Source of the DNA: Metasolibacillus sp.
GTDB lineage: Bacteria > Bacillota > Bacilli > Bacillales_A > Planococcaceae
Direction of reading: 5' to 3'
Assembly (NCBI RefSeq): GCF_025291715.1
Contig: NZ_JAMBIZ010000026.1
Coordinates: 1-54,167, forward strand
Length of the DNA: 54,167 nucleotides
The notes beneath the pieces were generated by a model. That model was not told the origin of the DNA. It saw only the letters and a list, made by a program, of their open reading frames with translations, and searched no databases. Each line of letters begins with the position of its first letter. The first letter of the stretch is position 1. Below are positions 53,943-54,167 of this stretch, piece after piece. The translations under genes and the position numbers were made by a program.

Positions 53943-54167
53943 TACTATATTGATAAAGTAATTTACAACACTACTACATATACCTAGCACTTTTCACTAA
54001 AAAAGCGTAAGAACCTTTTGGTTCGCAATATTCAATTTTCATTAAGTTCAGTATTGCAATATTTACAGTTATGCATAAAATCACCTTCACTTGAATCAAT
54101 TTCATAATTCGATTTTTTTAAGAGCTTAGACTGCTCCTGTGCCTGATTTTTAATTTTTTAAAATTAC
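53943..54167. other. End of ISL3 element and unassigned DNA
   Basis: AGCACTTTTCACTAAAAAAGCG at 53989-54010 resembles an ISL3 terminal repeat and probably marks the right end. Beyond it I see no gene. The reverse strand has a short open stretch ending at 54032 with the motif HNCKYCNTEL, which could be a zinc-ribbon relic. Confidence 0.35.

Noticed and set aside
54022-54167. Partial zinc-ribbon gene on the reverse strand at the right edge
   Set aside because: Only about 14 codons follow an ATG (HNCKYCNTEL) and a stop closes the frame upstream, so it is at best a relic.

Overview
The window comes from a low-GC, spore-forming Gram-positive bacterium of the Bacillaceae/Planococcaceae, most like Lysinibacillus and its relatives. 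The evidence is a CotF-like spore coat gene, CtsR- and CggR-type operators, the block cggR-gapA-pgk-tpiA-gpmI-eno, the block secG-est-rnr-smpB-ssrA, and a tmRNA tag ending NLAFAA. The genus is inference.

Positions 1 to about 25,890 hold the right-hand part of a siphophage-type prophage that ends at the 3' end of a tRNA-Arg(CCG) gene. Its left end, with integrase, main repressor and replication genes, lies outside the window. In order there are nucleotide-metabolism genes (MazG-like, ThyX), a RinA/ArpU-type late regulator, an HNH nuclease with a possible cos site, TerS/TerL, an HK97-type head module (portal, ClpP-like protease, capsid), connectors, and tail genes with a lambda-like -1 frameshift. 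These are followed by a tape measure, Dit, a fibre, Tal, holin and amidase, and then a largely reverse-strand cargo region. The cargo holds a three-gene operon under twin palindromic operators, a lipoprotein, a small repressor, and a winged-helix protein beside the attachment site. Structural genes overlap or nearly abut, and internal terminators follow the capsid and major tail genes.

The most striking feature of the prophage is an 11-bp word, CTGTGGAGGGC. It occurs exactly eight times and with one mismatch ten more times, on both strands, mostly inside genes and also as paired arms of terminator hairpins. I saw no exact copy in the 28 kb of host DNA to the right.

Positions 25,890 to 35,290 are host core: tRNA-Arg, clpP with a CtsR box, a spore coat gene, a glutaredoxin-like gene and the complete lower-glycolysis operon with its CggR operator. 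Between eno and secG (35.3 to 46.2 kb) lies accessory DNA: an integrase relic, a truncated IS3, a nosL-nosD-nosL-nosY-nosF-tlpA copper-maturation cluster without nosZ, a PepSY membrane protein, a broken HIT gene, and a PepSY/two-component group resembling ykoGHI.

Positions 46.3 to 51.3 kb return to core (secG, esterase, RNase R, SmpB, tmRNA; trans-translation and RNA turnover). Downstream of ssrA the window ends in insertion-sequence debris: an IS3 transposase with an amber codon and an ISL3 transposase without its N-terminus and with a frameshift.
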